NCBI RefSeq assembly: GCF_003171515.1
Contig: NC_089392.1
Coordinates: forward strand, 2,356,001-2,420,000
Direction: 5' to 3'
DNA: 64,000 nt
From: Pyrenophora tritici-repentis
Lineage: Eukaryota; Ascomycota; Dothideomycetes; Pleosporales; Pleosporaceae
Position 1 is the stretch's first letter, and each line of letters opens with the position of its first letter. Below, piece by piece: positions 43,973-54,399 of this stretch. A model generated the notes under the pieces. That model did no database searches and was not told the DNA's origin. It worked only from the letters and a program-made list of their open reading frames with translations. Position numbers and translations under genes: made by a program.

Positions 43973-45166
43973 TTGCTCTGCTTCGGAGTCTTCTGGATCT
44001 TCCTCCTCTACAGCTGCCTTGGTGACCACAGTACTCTTTGCTGTCTTGACGCTAACGTGAGTTGGTCGTAGAGCGGCTGCTAACGGGCATGTAGCTATTC
44101 GGCAATTGTTGCGGCCGCATCGGAGGCAGCGTCGTTCCTGGCGTCGAGCATCGATTTCCTCTTGGTTGACCCATTTTGCTCGTTTTCCAATAAGTTCTCG
44201 GTCTTCGGGACGCCTAGATGGATATCCATTCATGTTGGTCTTGCCGCGGAGGCCGACAGCGTTCACTTGGGTAGTTGTAGGCTGCGTAGGTTCCCATTCC
44301 ATCATGTCTTCAGGGGAAACTGCTGTGAGCGTGGCATTATTTGATTTTGCTGGTGGTTCATAGGTTAGTGCATTTTCAGCAGTTCGGCTACCGTAACGGC
44401 GGGTTGTTTTCGTCCATTGGCCGAACAACTCCATGTCGTTGCTAAGATCTACACACTTCTGAGCGAACCTTGCGTATATGCTTGTTTCTGCTCCTGATGT
44501 ACCAACAAGCCTATCCTTTATCCTACCACTTAATGCGTTGCGTAAGTAGGATATCTTCGTATGCTCAGGCCAGCTTTCTGCGTCAGCGTTGGCCATCTCT
44601 TTCTCAAACCGTGGATAGAAGGAAATAAACGTCTCGTCGTCCTTCTGGCGTATAGAGTAGAGGTTCTGAATGGCTTTCTCCTTCCGATTTCGTTCGCCGT
44701 AGAGGAGTTCAAGGCGGTCAAGCAGCTTGAAAGGGTTTGGCGATTCTTCTTTAACTTGTATCTCGTAGTATGTTGTAACGTTGGTTTTCGCTGCCCCATC
44801 AAGACGCATGTAGACGTAGCGTAGCTGAGCTTTTAGGCTTCCAATAGCTTGCGCGTCTTCTTCGATCTTGCCCTCCATCTCTAGCTTCCATCCTCGCCAT
44901 TGTGATTTGTTTCCACCAAACGTAGGCGGGTGGGGTAAGCTGTGCCGCGGCTTTGGGGTTATAGGCACAGATGTGTTCGAAGTCTCGGAGGTTGGCGTTG
45001 GATCAGTGGTGGCGTCTGTATTGTGACCAGGCGTTTGAGGTAGCTCGTGCGATGGTGCTTCCAGCCTCTCCATCCTAGTGCTCATGTCTTCAAGTCTCTG
45101 TAGTAGCGACTGTAACAGCTGGTTCGAATCGTTCGTCGTCATGTCAGTATCCCCGGGGGAGCTCAT
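43970..45166 (-). CDS. gag: gypsy Gag, 398 aa
   Basis: It starts at ATG 45166 (MSSPGDTDMTTND). The middle has the capsid-like PPTFGGNKSQWRGWKLEMEGK...LLDRLELLYGERNRKEKAIQNLYSIRQKDDETFISFYPRFEKEMA, the retrotransposon Gag core. Near residue 355 lies a zinc-knuckle-like CLRCGRNNCRIATC. Its spacing is C-x2-C-x4-C-x4-C, with Cys where the usual knuckle has His. The frame ends at UAG 43970-43972 and pol follows in the same frame. Gag forms the virus-like particle in the cytoplasm. Confidence 0.92.
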   Translation of the reverse strand: MSSPGDTDMTTNDSNQLLQSLLQRLEDMSTRMERLEAPSHELPQTPGHNTDATTDPTPTSETSNTSVPITPKPRHSLPHPPTFGGNKSQWRGWKLEMEGKIEEDAQAIGSLKAQLRYVYMRLDGAAKTNVTTYYEIQVKEESPNPFKLLDRLELLYGERNRKEKAIQNLYSIRQKDDETFISFYPRFEKEMANADAESWPEHTKISYLRNALSGRIKDRLVGTSGAETSIYARFAQKCVDLSNDMELFGQWTKTTRRYGSRTAENALTYEPPAKSNNATLTAVSPEDMMEWEPTQPTTTQVNAVGLRGKTNMNGYPSRRPEDRELIGKRAKWVNQEEIDARRQERRCLRCGRNNCRIATCPLAAALRPTHVSVKTAKSTVVTKAAVEEEDPEDSEAEQ

Positions 45167-45183
45167 TATAGCGGTGCTTTGGT

Positions 45184-45276
45184 TGCTGCGTGTTCTGCGT
45201 GTTCTGCGTATTCTGCGTATTCTGCGTATTCTGCGTGTTCTGCGTGTTCTGCGTGTTCTGCGTATTCTGCGTGTTC
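45184..45276 (-). repeat. 9-bp tandem repeats in the gypsy leader
   Basis: About ten copies of TTCTGCGTG/TTCTGCGTA on the + strand (CACGCAGAA on the element strand) lie between the primer site and the gag ATG. The motif is absent elsewhere in the element. Confidence 0.9.
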
Positions 45277-45282
45277 TTCTTG

Positions 45283-45294
45283 ATCTTGACTGTA
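45283..45294 (-). promoter_or_regulatory. primer-binding site complementary to the element's own LTR (self-priming)
   Basis: Directly after the 5' LTR the element strand reads TACAGTCAAGAT, followed by CAAGAAG. The same 12 bases occur on the opposite strand inside the LTR (45346-45357), so the transcript contains the perfect complement. There is no TGG start as in tRNA-primed elements. This matches the self-priming of Tf1/sushi-type chromoviruses, where the first bases of the mRNA pair with the primer site. Confidence 0.85.
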
Positions 45295-45482
45295 TGTGAA
45301 CGGTCTGTAGGGACTGTATTCCAGCTACCTAGTCCAGATGCTATTTACAGTCAAGATGAAGAAAGAAGGTAAGACGCAAGCGGCGAGCCTGCTTTGTTTG
45401 GGTTGGCGCACGGCCCTCACGTTGCCGGGGAAGCGACTAGGCTAGCAGCCTAGTCATGTGACTCGAGGCTCAGCCCGTTACA
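45295..45482 (-). repeat. 5' LTR of the gypsy element
   Basis: 188 bp, identical to the other LTR. No TATA box is seen in the part upstream of the inferred transcript start near 45357 (element strand). That start is inferred from the self-priming match and not shown by a promoter motif. Confidence 0.95.
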
Positions 45483-46198
45483 AAAACAGTAATTTATACG
45501 CCCAAGGGCGACAACAGCGCAGACCATTGAAGAATGCTGACAATTTTTTTTTCAATCTCTCGGAAAAGCCAGCGCTCATCGAGTTGAGCATCACGCTTTT
45601 TGTTTCCCCTGTCACCAAATAAAGTGGTAGAGGAGACGAGCAACACATGCGCTGCCCGTTCGATGGTTTTTGAAGCCAAAGACACAGACTGTACACTCTT
45701 ATCCTTATTGCTTTGGATCCCGGGAGAAGCAGGTGATTATCATCCTGCTTCTGAATTTCTAAGAAAGTAGAAGGTAGAAAGTAGAATAAGGTAAAGAGGA
45801 AGGAGAGAAAGAAGAAGAGGTACAGGTAGTTTAAAAGAGGGAAAGAGGCAGGAACGCACCATAACCAGTTTTCCAGGTCATTGAATCTTCCGCAGGAGAG
45901 TCACATATAAAACATGCCTCGTTTTCTTATTTTCTGGGCAAAGGTGGAGGAAGGCAGCACACATCGTTCCACACAACCTTTTTTTGAGAAATAGAAGATT
46001 TTGGGAACTTCATTTTGAAGATGAGGAAGGAAGGAGAGAAGGAGGAAGAGGCGGAGGAGAGTGGCTTTTATATGCGATAGTGGGGGGCAAGTGGGATCAG
46101 ACGGCCAGTCCATGCGACGAAATCGAAATGTCATGTCTGATGACCGACATTGTTTTGAAAATTTCAGGCATCTACTCAGCCGCTCCCGCCGGAAGTTC

Positions 46199-47188
46199 CT
46201 ACGCCTCAATAACCTCCCTCAAAGCCTTTGCACTCTTCTCCAACTTGCCCTTCTCCTCATCATTGAGTTTCACATCCAAGACCCTCACCACGCCCTTCCG
46301 CCCCAACACAACCGGCACACTGAGGCAAACGCCCAAACCCGCCTGCCAACAGCTCACAGGCCGTATGATCTTCTCATCGAAAAGCACACTCTTGCAGATA
46401 CTCGCCGCCACACCGCCGATCCCATAGTTTGTCGCTCCCTTGTTCTGAATGATGCTACTCGCTTTGTTTCTCGTCTCTTCTTCAATGGCCTCCTTATCAA
46501 TCCCCTTTGTGTCACTAGGCATCGCCTTCTCCAGCGCAACACCGCCGATCGACGCGAGACTCCATGCCACGAATTGTGATTCGCCGTGCTCGCCGAGAAC
46601 GTATGCTTCGATGCTGCTAGCAGCTACTTCGGCTTTTGACGCGAGGATACCGCGGAGACGCGCCGAATCGAGAAAGGTGCCGGAGCCGATGACTTGCTGT
46701 TTGGGAAGACCAGAAAACTTTTGCGCGAAGAAGGTGAGGATGTCGACGGGGTTGGCGACGATGAGGAGGACGGTGTCTGCGCGGAAGGTCTTCATGTCTG
46801 ATATTGCGGATTCGAGGATGGCTTTATTGCGGCCGATTAGGTCGGTTCTGCTTTCGCCTGTGTGGGTTAGGCTTGCGATTTCGTTATGAGTGACTTGTAA
46901 ATGCGTCTGAGGCTCACCCTTCTTCTGCTTTGCGCCGGCGGCAATGACAACAATATCGCATTGACCGGCTTCTTCGTGGGTTCCTGCTCTGATCCGCGTG
47001 CTGGTGTTGCCGTGGAAGGTGGCATCGGACAAATCCTGCACCTGTGCGTCTCTTACTTCTTCCTTGGGATCAACCATGAGGATATCACCTGCTGCTGGGT
47101 TCATGATAAGTGAGTAGGCAATGGTAGCTCCAACATCGCCAGCGCCGAGAATGGCAATCTGCGAGGTGTGTTTGGGGTGTTGAGGCAT
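46199..47188 (-). CDS. L-lactate dehydrogenase (NAD-dependent)
   Basis: Two exons (47188-46918 and 46857-46199) encode 309 residues. The 60-bp intron (46858-46917, GTGAGC...ACACAG) is in frame and without stops, so a plain open frame wrongly adds 20 residues. The N-terminal Rossmann motif is ILGAGDVGATIAYSL. The substrate loop reads AGAKQKKGESRTDLIGRN, with Gln at the position that gives lactate rather than malate specificity. The catalytic Asp/Arg block is SGTFLDSARLRG and the His is in VLGEHGES. The enzyme interconverts pyruvate and L-lactate in the cytosol. It closes the left array: the repeat sequence stops within about 50 bp of its stop codon. Confidence 0.92.
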   Translation of the reverse strand: MPQHPKHTSQIAILGAGDVGATIAYSLIMNPAAGDILMVDPKEEVRDAQVQDLSDATFHGNTSTRIRAGTHEEAGQCDIVVIAAGAKQKKGEPQTHLQVTHNEIASLTHTGESRTDLIGRNKAILESAISDMKTFRADTVLLIVANPVDILTFFAQKFSGLPKQQVIGSGTFLDSARLRGILASKAEVAASSIEAYVLGEHGESQFVAWSLASIGGVALEKAMPSDTKGIDKEAIEEETRNKASSIIQNKGATNYGIGGVAASICKSVLFDEKIIRPVSCWQAGLGVCLSVPVVLGRKGVVRVLDVKLNDEEKGKLEKSAKALREVIEA

Positions 47189-47606
47189 GTTGGATAAGGT
47201 ATGGGGTTAAATGAGGAAAATGTCCTGTGGTGTGTTGAATGCCTTCAAGGTCTTTCTGTATTTCAACTAGCAAGCTACGTCATCGTGATGGCGCTAGTTT
47301 ATATGCAGCCCATAGACAGTCCGCCTGTCGCATGTGCGGGTCTAAGCTGTAATGAGTACTGTAAGGGTCCCGGCGGTAAGCAGTCATCCCATATCCTCTC
47401 TATGCCATTGTAGCAATGACGGTATCTTCTCCCTCTTCGCAACCCTTTCTACACGAACTCGAGAACACTGGGAATCCGTCTCGTACGTCGTGCGGACGCT
47501 CGAGGTTTGGGTTGTGGCTGCTCCCTGGTTGGCTAGCGGACAATTTAGTATGGTCCAAGGCAAGTTTGCAAAGCAAAGTGAAAGCACCGCGAAATCTCAA
47601 GTATAT
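47189..47606. other. short intergenic region, LDH promoter
   Basis: Between the leftward RING gene (stop 47607) and the start of LDH, transcribed in the same direction. Presumed to hold the LDH promoter and RING terminator. No gene seen. Confidence 0.4.
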
Positions 47607-48445
47607 TCACGATACCTTCGCTGCAATTTCTACGACAGGCGCAGTAGCCTTTTTCTTCCTGGGTTGTGTTGCAAGACCCTTCATCAACATTAGGGGTATC
47701 ACGTCGGTGGCTTTGGTGCGGCTAATGGCCTTTCGGCAGACGGGACATTGCGAGCGCTTGGTTTCGTGGGGTCCAGTGCGGTTCTCGCCCGCGATAAGAG
47801 CTTCCATGAGGCAGGTGTGGCAGAAGAGATGGCCTATGTGCTGTTAGGATATGGATTGAAAAGGAAGGAGCATTCAGACGCACCACAGGCAGTCGCGGTC
47901 AGGTCGGTAGGGTTGTCCATGCAAATGACGCAGTTGAACGTGTTGAAGGTGGTGACCGTCTCTTCTGGCTTTGCTTGTGCCTTGACAGCATCTTGACGCT
48001 GTTTCTGTAGGACCTCCTGCACTGTTGTGTTGGCTTCGGTCAGGTCAATCGATTCCACCTGTTCACGCTTCTCCTCGTTCTGCTTGGCGTCTTTAGCCGT
48101 GCCATCTTCCCGCTTGTGTCGCTTGGCGGATGGACCTGGTGTAGGCGACTCCCTTTTCCGTCTCTGGGGCGGCGAATCGTCGCAGAGATTTACGTATCCG
48201 TTGGATAGTCTCCCAGGCTGTGGGCGTGAACGCGTTGTAGGCGGCATCTCTGGCGGCGGGAATGGGTTGGCAAAGGGCGAATATCTGCCGTGATCGAGAC
48301 CTGCCGGGTTGAGAATGTTCTCAAAGAAGCCAGTACTATACGATACGGTGGGCGCGGGATGGTTACTTCCGGGGGACTGGGCGTGATTGAGGAGCCAGGT
48401 AAAGGATGGTGGAGATGGTTGTGGCGGTGAATTGTTGTCGCTCAT
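47607..48445 (-). CDS. RING-finger protein, Slx8-like SUMO-targeted ubiquitin ligase candidate
   Basis: Two exons (48445-47884 and 47833-47607; intron 47834-47883, GTGCGT...CATAG) encode 262 residues. The first 170 are proline- and charge-rich and include a nuclear-localisation-like SAKRHKRED and an acidic ESIDLTE segment resembling a SUMO-interacting motif. The C3HC4 RING is split by the intron: CVICMDNPTDLTATACG then HLFCHTCLMEALIAG...CPVCRKAI. The lysine-rich tail KPRKKKAT-type ends the protein. Length, C-terminal RING and SIM-like motif fit Slx8, which with a partner ubiquitinates SUMOylated nuclear proteins. The ligase class is clear; the Slx8 name is a likely match only. Confidence 0.8.
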
Positions 48446-48851
48446 GATGGCATCCCCGGCCGAATGGTGGCGAGGGCGAATAGCGGGCGGCGGACGGCGG
48501 ACAGCGAACAGCAGACAGCGGGCAAGTCAGGTGAGGCCCACCTTCACCGTGACAGAAATAAAGGGAGTTGTCGCTGGATGGCTCTGGCAGTGCATGCAGA
48601 CGCCATATCTGCGCAGCGATCGCCTACGGGCTCGGGCTTGTGTGGCACAGAGAACATGCATGGCGGGCCCGGCCGTGGTAAGGCTGAGGCCTGAGGGGAA
48701 CTGATAAATGCAATCAGGCGCCAAGAGAGGCAGCTACTACGGCCTAAATCAAAACATGACGACACTATCAGACTAGACGCCGCCGATAATTTTGGAGAAT
48801 TGATATTCGCTCTCTCGACGCAATGCAGTGACGCCCTGTCTTTTCCGTGCG
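48446..48851. promoter_or_regulatory. divergent promoter between RING gene and DNA polymerase gamma
   Basis: About 400 bp separate the two starts. It includes a short run of GGCGGACGGCGGACAGCGAACAG-like GC-rich repeats at 48486-48520. Frames here overlap in several directions without domain content. Confidence 0.5.
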
Positions 48852-51800
48852 ATGATGCACCTAAACCATCGCACTCTGGTCGCAAACGCTGTTAACCGAT
48901 GGCGACCGTTAGCGACGCAAAAGCCTTTCGCGAACGCCTCAAACTGGAGATGCCTCGCTACAACTCGCCCGGCAAGGGCCGCTGCCCGTAAAGATACAGC
49001 CAAAGGAAGCTTGGCTGGTATGCGACAAAGAATATACCAAAAGGCTCGGCTAATGCATTCTAGTCTCCTCAGAAGCCCGGTTTAGTCCCATTGGTGTTCA
49101 GCATCTTTCTTCGCACATTCACGCCCAAGTCTTTCCCGGCGCAAAAACCGAACCACCACCCGAACTGGTCGCTCTTTCCGAGGACCACCTCAAACGCCAT
49201 GATTTACTCGGCAAGAACCAGGACCAGACCCCTCCCGTGGGGTTTGACATGCCCGACCTGCAAGGCGCCACCCTAGACGAGCATTTCTACAAACTCGGCA
49301 TGGACACGGCCGAGCCTTTCCTAAGCATGGCGAAGACGCTGAGATGGGCCAATCCTCCCCCAAGACCGACCAAGTGGGTGCGACAGAGCGGGTGGACCAA
49401 GTACCACAGCGACGGAAAAACCGAAAAAGTTGACGTGCCGGACGAGACAATGCTGGTCTTTGATTGCGAAGTCATGTACAAGGAGACGCCATTTGCTTGC
49501 ATGGCATGTGCAGCCAGTCCGACTGCATGGTATGCCTGGATATCGCCCTGGTTGTTGGAGGAATCCGAGTCGGATCGCCACTTGATTCCACTCGGAGATA
49601 CATCCATACCCCGTATCATTGTCGGGCACAATGTAGGCTACGATAGAGGGCGAGTAGCAGAAGAATACCAGATTACGCAATCAAAGAACTGCTTCATCGA
49701 TACCATGTCCCTACATGTCGCTTCCAACGGCATGTGCTCGCGCCAACGCCCTTCATGGATGAAGAACAGGAAGACTCGGGAACAACAGGAAATGGCGGTT
49801 GACGACGACCAGAATGCAAGTATAGGATTGGACATGAGCGCCGCAGAGGAGGAGCTGTGGATGGGAAGAAGCGCCATCAACTCACTACGAGATGTAGCAA
49901 AGTTCCATTGCAACATTAACCTTGACAAGGCCCAGAGAGAGTATTTTGGTGAACTTGACCGTGCAGGTGTGCGGGAGAAGCTGGACGAGCTGCTGGACTA
50001 CTGCGCCAAGGACGTCGAGATTACACATCAGGTCTACCAAAAGGTCTTTCCACTGTTTCTTGAAACATGTCCACATCCTGTCAGCTTTGCTGCTCTGCGT
50101 TTCTTGGCTTCCGTAATTCTGCCAATCAATGAGACTTGGGACGTCTACCTCAAGAATGCTGAAGGGACATACCGCCACCTGGACGACGCTGTACGCGCAC
50201 GGCTAGTTGCTCTTACCGAAAAGGCGCTCGAGGTCAAGGAACAGCCCGAAGTGTACAACAACGATCCGTGGCTAAGCCAGCTCGATTGGTCAGGGCAAGA
50301 GATCAAAATGGTTAAAGGGAAGAAGAAGGACGACCCGCCTAGGCCAGCTGCCCGACAGAAGAAGCCAGGAATGCCCAAGTGGTACAAAGATCTGTTTGCC
50401 AAGAGTGACGGCCCCATGACTCTAACTGTACGAACACGAATTACGCCCATTTTGTTGAAACTGGCTTGGGATGGCCATCCACTGGTCTGGTCTGACAAGC
50501 ACGGGTGGACGTATAAGGTGCCCATGGACGAAGTATTTGCCTACAACGACAAGGGCATGAAACAACTGGACATGTCAGAGGAGGAGAATCTGAAGCTGCG
50601 AGATGATACTGAGAACGCATACTTCAAGATTCCACACAAAGATGGGCCTCTCGCTAGGTGTGCAAATCCGCTGGCCAAAGGCTACTTGCAATACTTTGAG
50701 AAGGGGAAGCTAGGGTCCGAGTATACCTACGCCAAGGAAGCGCTGGAGATGAATGCGTCTTGTTCATACTGGATCAGTGCAAGAGACAGGATCATGTCCC
50801 AAATGGTTGTGTACGACAAGGACGTACCGAAAAAATCAAAAGTGTCAAAGGCACCGAAGCTCACATCAGCCTCGACTGCTCCTAAGGGGAAGAAGGTCGG
50901 CTTCATCTTACCACAGATCATTCCAATGGGAACCATTACCCGACGATCAGTCGAGAACACTTGGCTGACGGCTAGCAATGCCAAGAAGAATCGCGTGGGC
51001 TCTGAATTAAAGTCCATGGTGCGCGCTCCGAAAGGGTACTGCTTTGTCGGCGCAGATGTCGACTCTCAAGAATTGTGGATTGCTAGTTTGATCGGCGACG
51101 CCACATTCCAGCTTCACGGTGGTAATGCTGTGGGCTTCATGACGCTCGAGGGCACCAAGGCGGCAGGAACCGACTTGCATTCCCGGACAGCTGCCATCCT
51201 GGGCATTTCCAGAAATGATGCCAAAGTCTTCAACTATGGCCGTATCTACGGTGCGGGTCTGAAGTTTGCGTCGACACTCCTGCGACAATTCAACCCTTCA
51301 TTGACAGACGCGCAAACGACCAAGACTGCAGAGGACTTGTACAAGAACACAAAGGGTATGAAGACTAACCGCAAGCAATTGCATGAGCGATCCTTCTGGC
51401 GAGGTGGTACAGAGTCATTCGTCTTCAACAAGCTCGAAGATTTCGCCGAACAAGAGCGACCGCGAACACCGGTGTTAGGCGCCGCCATCACTGAAGCCTT
51501 GCAGCGACGTTATCTTAGCAAGGGTGGCTTCATGACCTCGCGCATCAACTGGGCCATTCAATCTTCGGGCGTCGACTATCTCCACCTTCTCATCGTCTCC
51601 ATGGACTACCTCACTCGCCGATTCAATCTTGATTGCCGCCTTTCCATCACCGTACACGACGAAATCCGATACCTAGTCAAAGAAGAAGACAAATACAAAG
51701 CAGCCATGGCTCTCCAAATCGCAAACGTCTGGACGCGAGCCATGTTCTCCCAACAAATGGGTATCAACGAGCTGCCCCAATCCTGCGCCTACTTCTCCGC

Positions 51801-52374
51801 CGTCGACATCGACCACGTCCTGCGCAAGGAAGTAGACATGGACTGTATTACTCCCAGCAACAAAGACGCCATACCTCACGGAGAAAGCCTAGACATTATG
51901 GCCCTCCTCGACAAAGGCCGTGCCGCCCGCCTCGACCCAAAAATCAAACCCAAATCATCCCCATCTCCCGACACATACACCGCCGCATACCGACCCCGCA
52001 TACCTATCATGACCACACTCTCTGGTTCCGACATCACCTCCCCCACCGCCCTCGCCTACCTCAAAGCCCAAATCACCTCTGACGATCAGGAACTCGCCCG
52101 CATCCTCAAACCGCTGCGTGCGCCACCCAAACCAAAAACCAAGGCTGCGCAGGAGAAGGAAGCCAGAGAGGACAAGCAAAGGGAGACAGATCATGCGCTG
52201 CAACATTATAAGGCGATGGAGTGGGATCAGTCGTCGAGGAGTCAGATTACTCGCTCAGAGGACATGTGGCAGGATCTTTATGCACGGAGTGGGAAGGACG
52301 GGGGCAGGGCGCAGTACTGGCAGACTGGCATTCCGCATCGGTTAAGTGTGACTCCCAAGGCTGCGAGGGTGTAG
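48852..52374 (+). CDS. MIP1: mitochondrial DNA polymerase gamma (family A)
   Basis: Two exons: 48852-49017 and 49064-52374. The 46-bp intron (GTATGC...TTCTAG with GGCTAAT) was placed because the longest frame starts at GTG and lacks the conserved ARFSPIGVQHLS block that this splice supplies. The product is 1158 residues. The first 50 or so are Arg/Ala-rich without acids, a mitochondrial import signal. Exonuclease motifs are VFDCEVMYKETP, IIVGHNVGYDR and LDYCAKDVEITHQ. Polymerase motifs are A (FVGADVDSQELWIASLIGD), B (RNDAKVFNYGRIYGAG) and C (ITVHDEIRYLV). This is the only replicative polymerase of mitochondrial DNA. All catalytic residues are present. The C terminus has an extended acidic/basic tail common in fungi. 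Confidence 0.96.
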
Positions 52375-52948
52375 ACTAGAGGCCAGTTTTCTCGTGTATA
52401 TATTTTTTTCTGTATGATACTTTTAACGGCCTGTTGGCATACGTCTCCGGTGTACATGAGCATGCGTTTTCATATCGTTTCGTTTCGCAGGACTGGGCTG
52501 GGCTGTTCATCTGTTGCATTGCTACGGCGTATGGGCGGGTTTTCAGAATGTAGGCATACTGGCTTAATGGTTTTCAAAATGTCGGGCTGCCTGATGGCAT
52601 GTATTTATCGGGGGAATTCAATGTCAGAACAAACGCACATATGATCATCTTATCTTCTGCATCACGTGCATCTCCCCCTCCAGCACATATAAATACCCCC
52701 CTCCTGCATCCCTCTCTCCATCTTTCCTACATCACACCTTTACCTTCTTCTTTTCTCAAAAAAATACAAATACAATGTACGTTTCCCCTTTTCCAACTTT
52801 TTTAAAACACTGGATGATAGACAGATGTCGTGTTGTTTCCTGCGACTTTCTAAAAATCACAAAAGACACAAGATATGTTCTGATTATTCTGGGACCTTTT
52901 CTGAAAACGTAAAGTTGGTGGCGGATGGTCCTGCTTTTTCTTTTTTTT

Positions 52949-52968
52949 GGGGGGAGGGGGGGGGGGGG
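52949..52968 (+). repeat. G-tract with one A interruption
   Basis: Six G, one A, then about thirteen G, preceded by a T run. It could form a G-quadruplex on the + strand. It may also be a homopolymer slippage or sequencing-error site. Confidence 0.7.
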
Positions 52969-54399
52969 TTTGTGGCATGAAATATCCCTGGTGGAGTATA
53001 TGTTCTCTGCGTTTCTAGAAATCGAGATAACGGTTACGAATGTTCGGCCACTTCTCGCCTTTTTCTGAAATTCACATCAGAAAAAACCATGTGTCTTCTT
53101 TCTCTGCCCTTTGCTTGAAAAACAACACTTTAGACGACCCCATGGTTCTCTGCTCCTCTGAAATCGCACCAAAGAAAGCGCATGTCCTGCCGTTCTCGGG
53201 CTTTTCTGTAGAAAAACAACTTCGAGAGAGGTGTTTATGTTCTACTATCCTCCTCTTCTCAAAATCGATTTCTAAGAGCGGCAGTTTTTGCTGTCGCTGG
53301 CCTTTCTACACGATTACCACAAAGGCTGATGTTCTTCTGTTCCCCGCCTTTTATAAATAAATCATCAGGCACCTAAATGTTCTCCTGTCCTTGGACAGTT
53401 GTAAAATGACCTGGGACCTGTTCTATGTTCTGCCCTTAGGGGTGACTTTGAAAAAAAAGTACTTAGAGACAAGGAAGATATTTTGCTGTTCCTCCCCTTT
53501 TCTAAAAACAATACTCCTCTGATCAAATGGTCTGCTTTTATCCGCGACTTCAAAAACAGAAGAACGGATGTTATGGGTTCTGCTGTTTCCCCACTTTCTT
53601 AAAATAAAGCTATGCACTTTTAATGTTCTGCTTTTCCCAGCGGCATTAAAAAAGTCTGATGGAGTTCCTATGTGTTCTGCTGATTCTCTCTTTTCCGAAA
53701 CCTACACCCGTATCTTGGCAGGTTCTGCTCTTCTCTGCGAATTTAGAAAAATCAGGTTAGCGGTTCTGCATGTCTTGCTATTCCTCTCTTTTTCTAAAAT
53801 TCTTAGTCCTTGCGTCGATGTTCCTCCTTTCTCGGCGACTCTAAAAAATCCCTACATTCGAAGCTTATGATCTGGTGTCCCCCTCCTTTCCTGAGTATAC
53901 TTTTTATTATATTCATTTTCCTCTCTTCTTAGTGACACAAAAAGTTGTACCTCTAAAATTCATGGTTCGCCGTCCCTCTTCTTTTCTAAAATCAACCTTC
54001 GTAGACTACATGTTCTGCTCCTCTCTACGACTTTAGAAACCATGGATAACTAGACTATGGTCTGCTCTGCCTCTTCTTTCCTACAACCACGCTTTACCTT
54101 CCTAAATGTTCTTCTCTTCTCTGCAACTCCAAGAAATCTTGTATCGCACCATGGTCTGCCGTCCCTCTCCTCTCCTAAAATAAGGCTAGGCTTCTTGGAT
54201 GTTCCCCTCTTCTCTTTTTCCCAACCCCCATACTGCCCAACACAATACCTCTATAAATCAGAACTCCTAAACCCGTCCGACTGAAAAATAAAAAAAGCAG
54301 GAACAACATGTCTTCTTCTAGTGTCTCTTCTTTTCCCTCCTACTTTCTTTATTTTACAATTCCATAAAAGCTGGTTAGATGGTGAAAAATGCAAAATAG

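Larger units (their letters stand above)
40099..45482 (-). mobile_element. intact Ty3/gypsy chromovirus LTR retrotransposon, 5384 bp
   Basis: Both 188-bp LTRs (40099-40286 and 45295-45482) are identical by eye, and a 5-bp target duplication AAAAC flanks the element (40094-40098 and 45483-45487). On the minus strand the order is 5' LTR, primer site, 9-bp repeat leader, gag, pol, polypurine tract, 3' LTR. Pol runs protease, reverse transcriptase, RNase H, integrase, chromodomain, the order of Ty3/gypsy chromoviruses. Identical LTRs mean a very recent insertion. It landed inside the left tandem array. Confidence 0.97.
32900..46150. repeat. left degenerate tandem-repeat array, purine-rich on + strand (interrupted by gypsy element)
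   Basis: Sequence outside the inserted retrotransposon is made of very diverged units with a sub-period near 75 bp and a longer period near 145-165 bp. Recurrent cores are CAAGCGCAGGAAGACAGCGC, GCGCAGACCAT, and CGCGGGAAA followed by GCAGAG and TCATG, each separated by AGAGGAAGGAAGAAAAAG. Successive CAAGCGCAGG-type cores start near 38841, 38984, 39137, 39303, 39641, 39797, 39949 and, after the retrotransposon, 45488. Older units with the same rhythm extend left to about 33 kb. At 37893 and 38170 a longer block with GGACGCCCCGTC recurs, showing a higher-order period near 277 bp. No long frame with protein character was found. Confidence 0.75.

Noticed and set aside
46858..46917. 20 extra residues in lactate dehydrogenase as a real insertion
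   Set aside because: The segment has GTGAGC...ACAG ends and interrupts the conserved GESRTDL loop; it is an in-frame intron.
48828..48851. Start of polymerase gamma at 48828
   Set aside because: The codon there is GTG; the first in-frame ATG is 48852.
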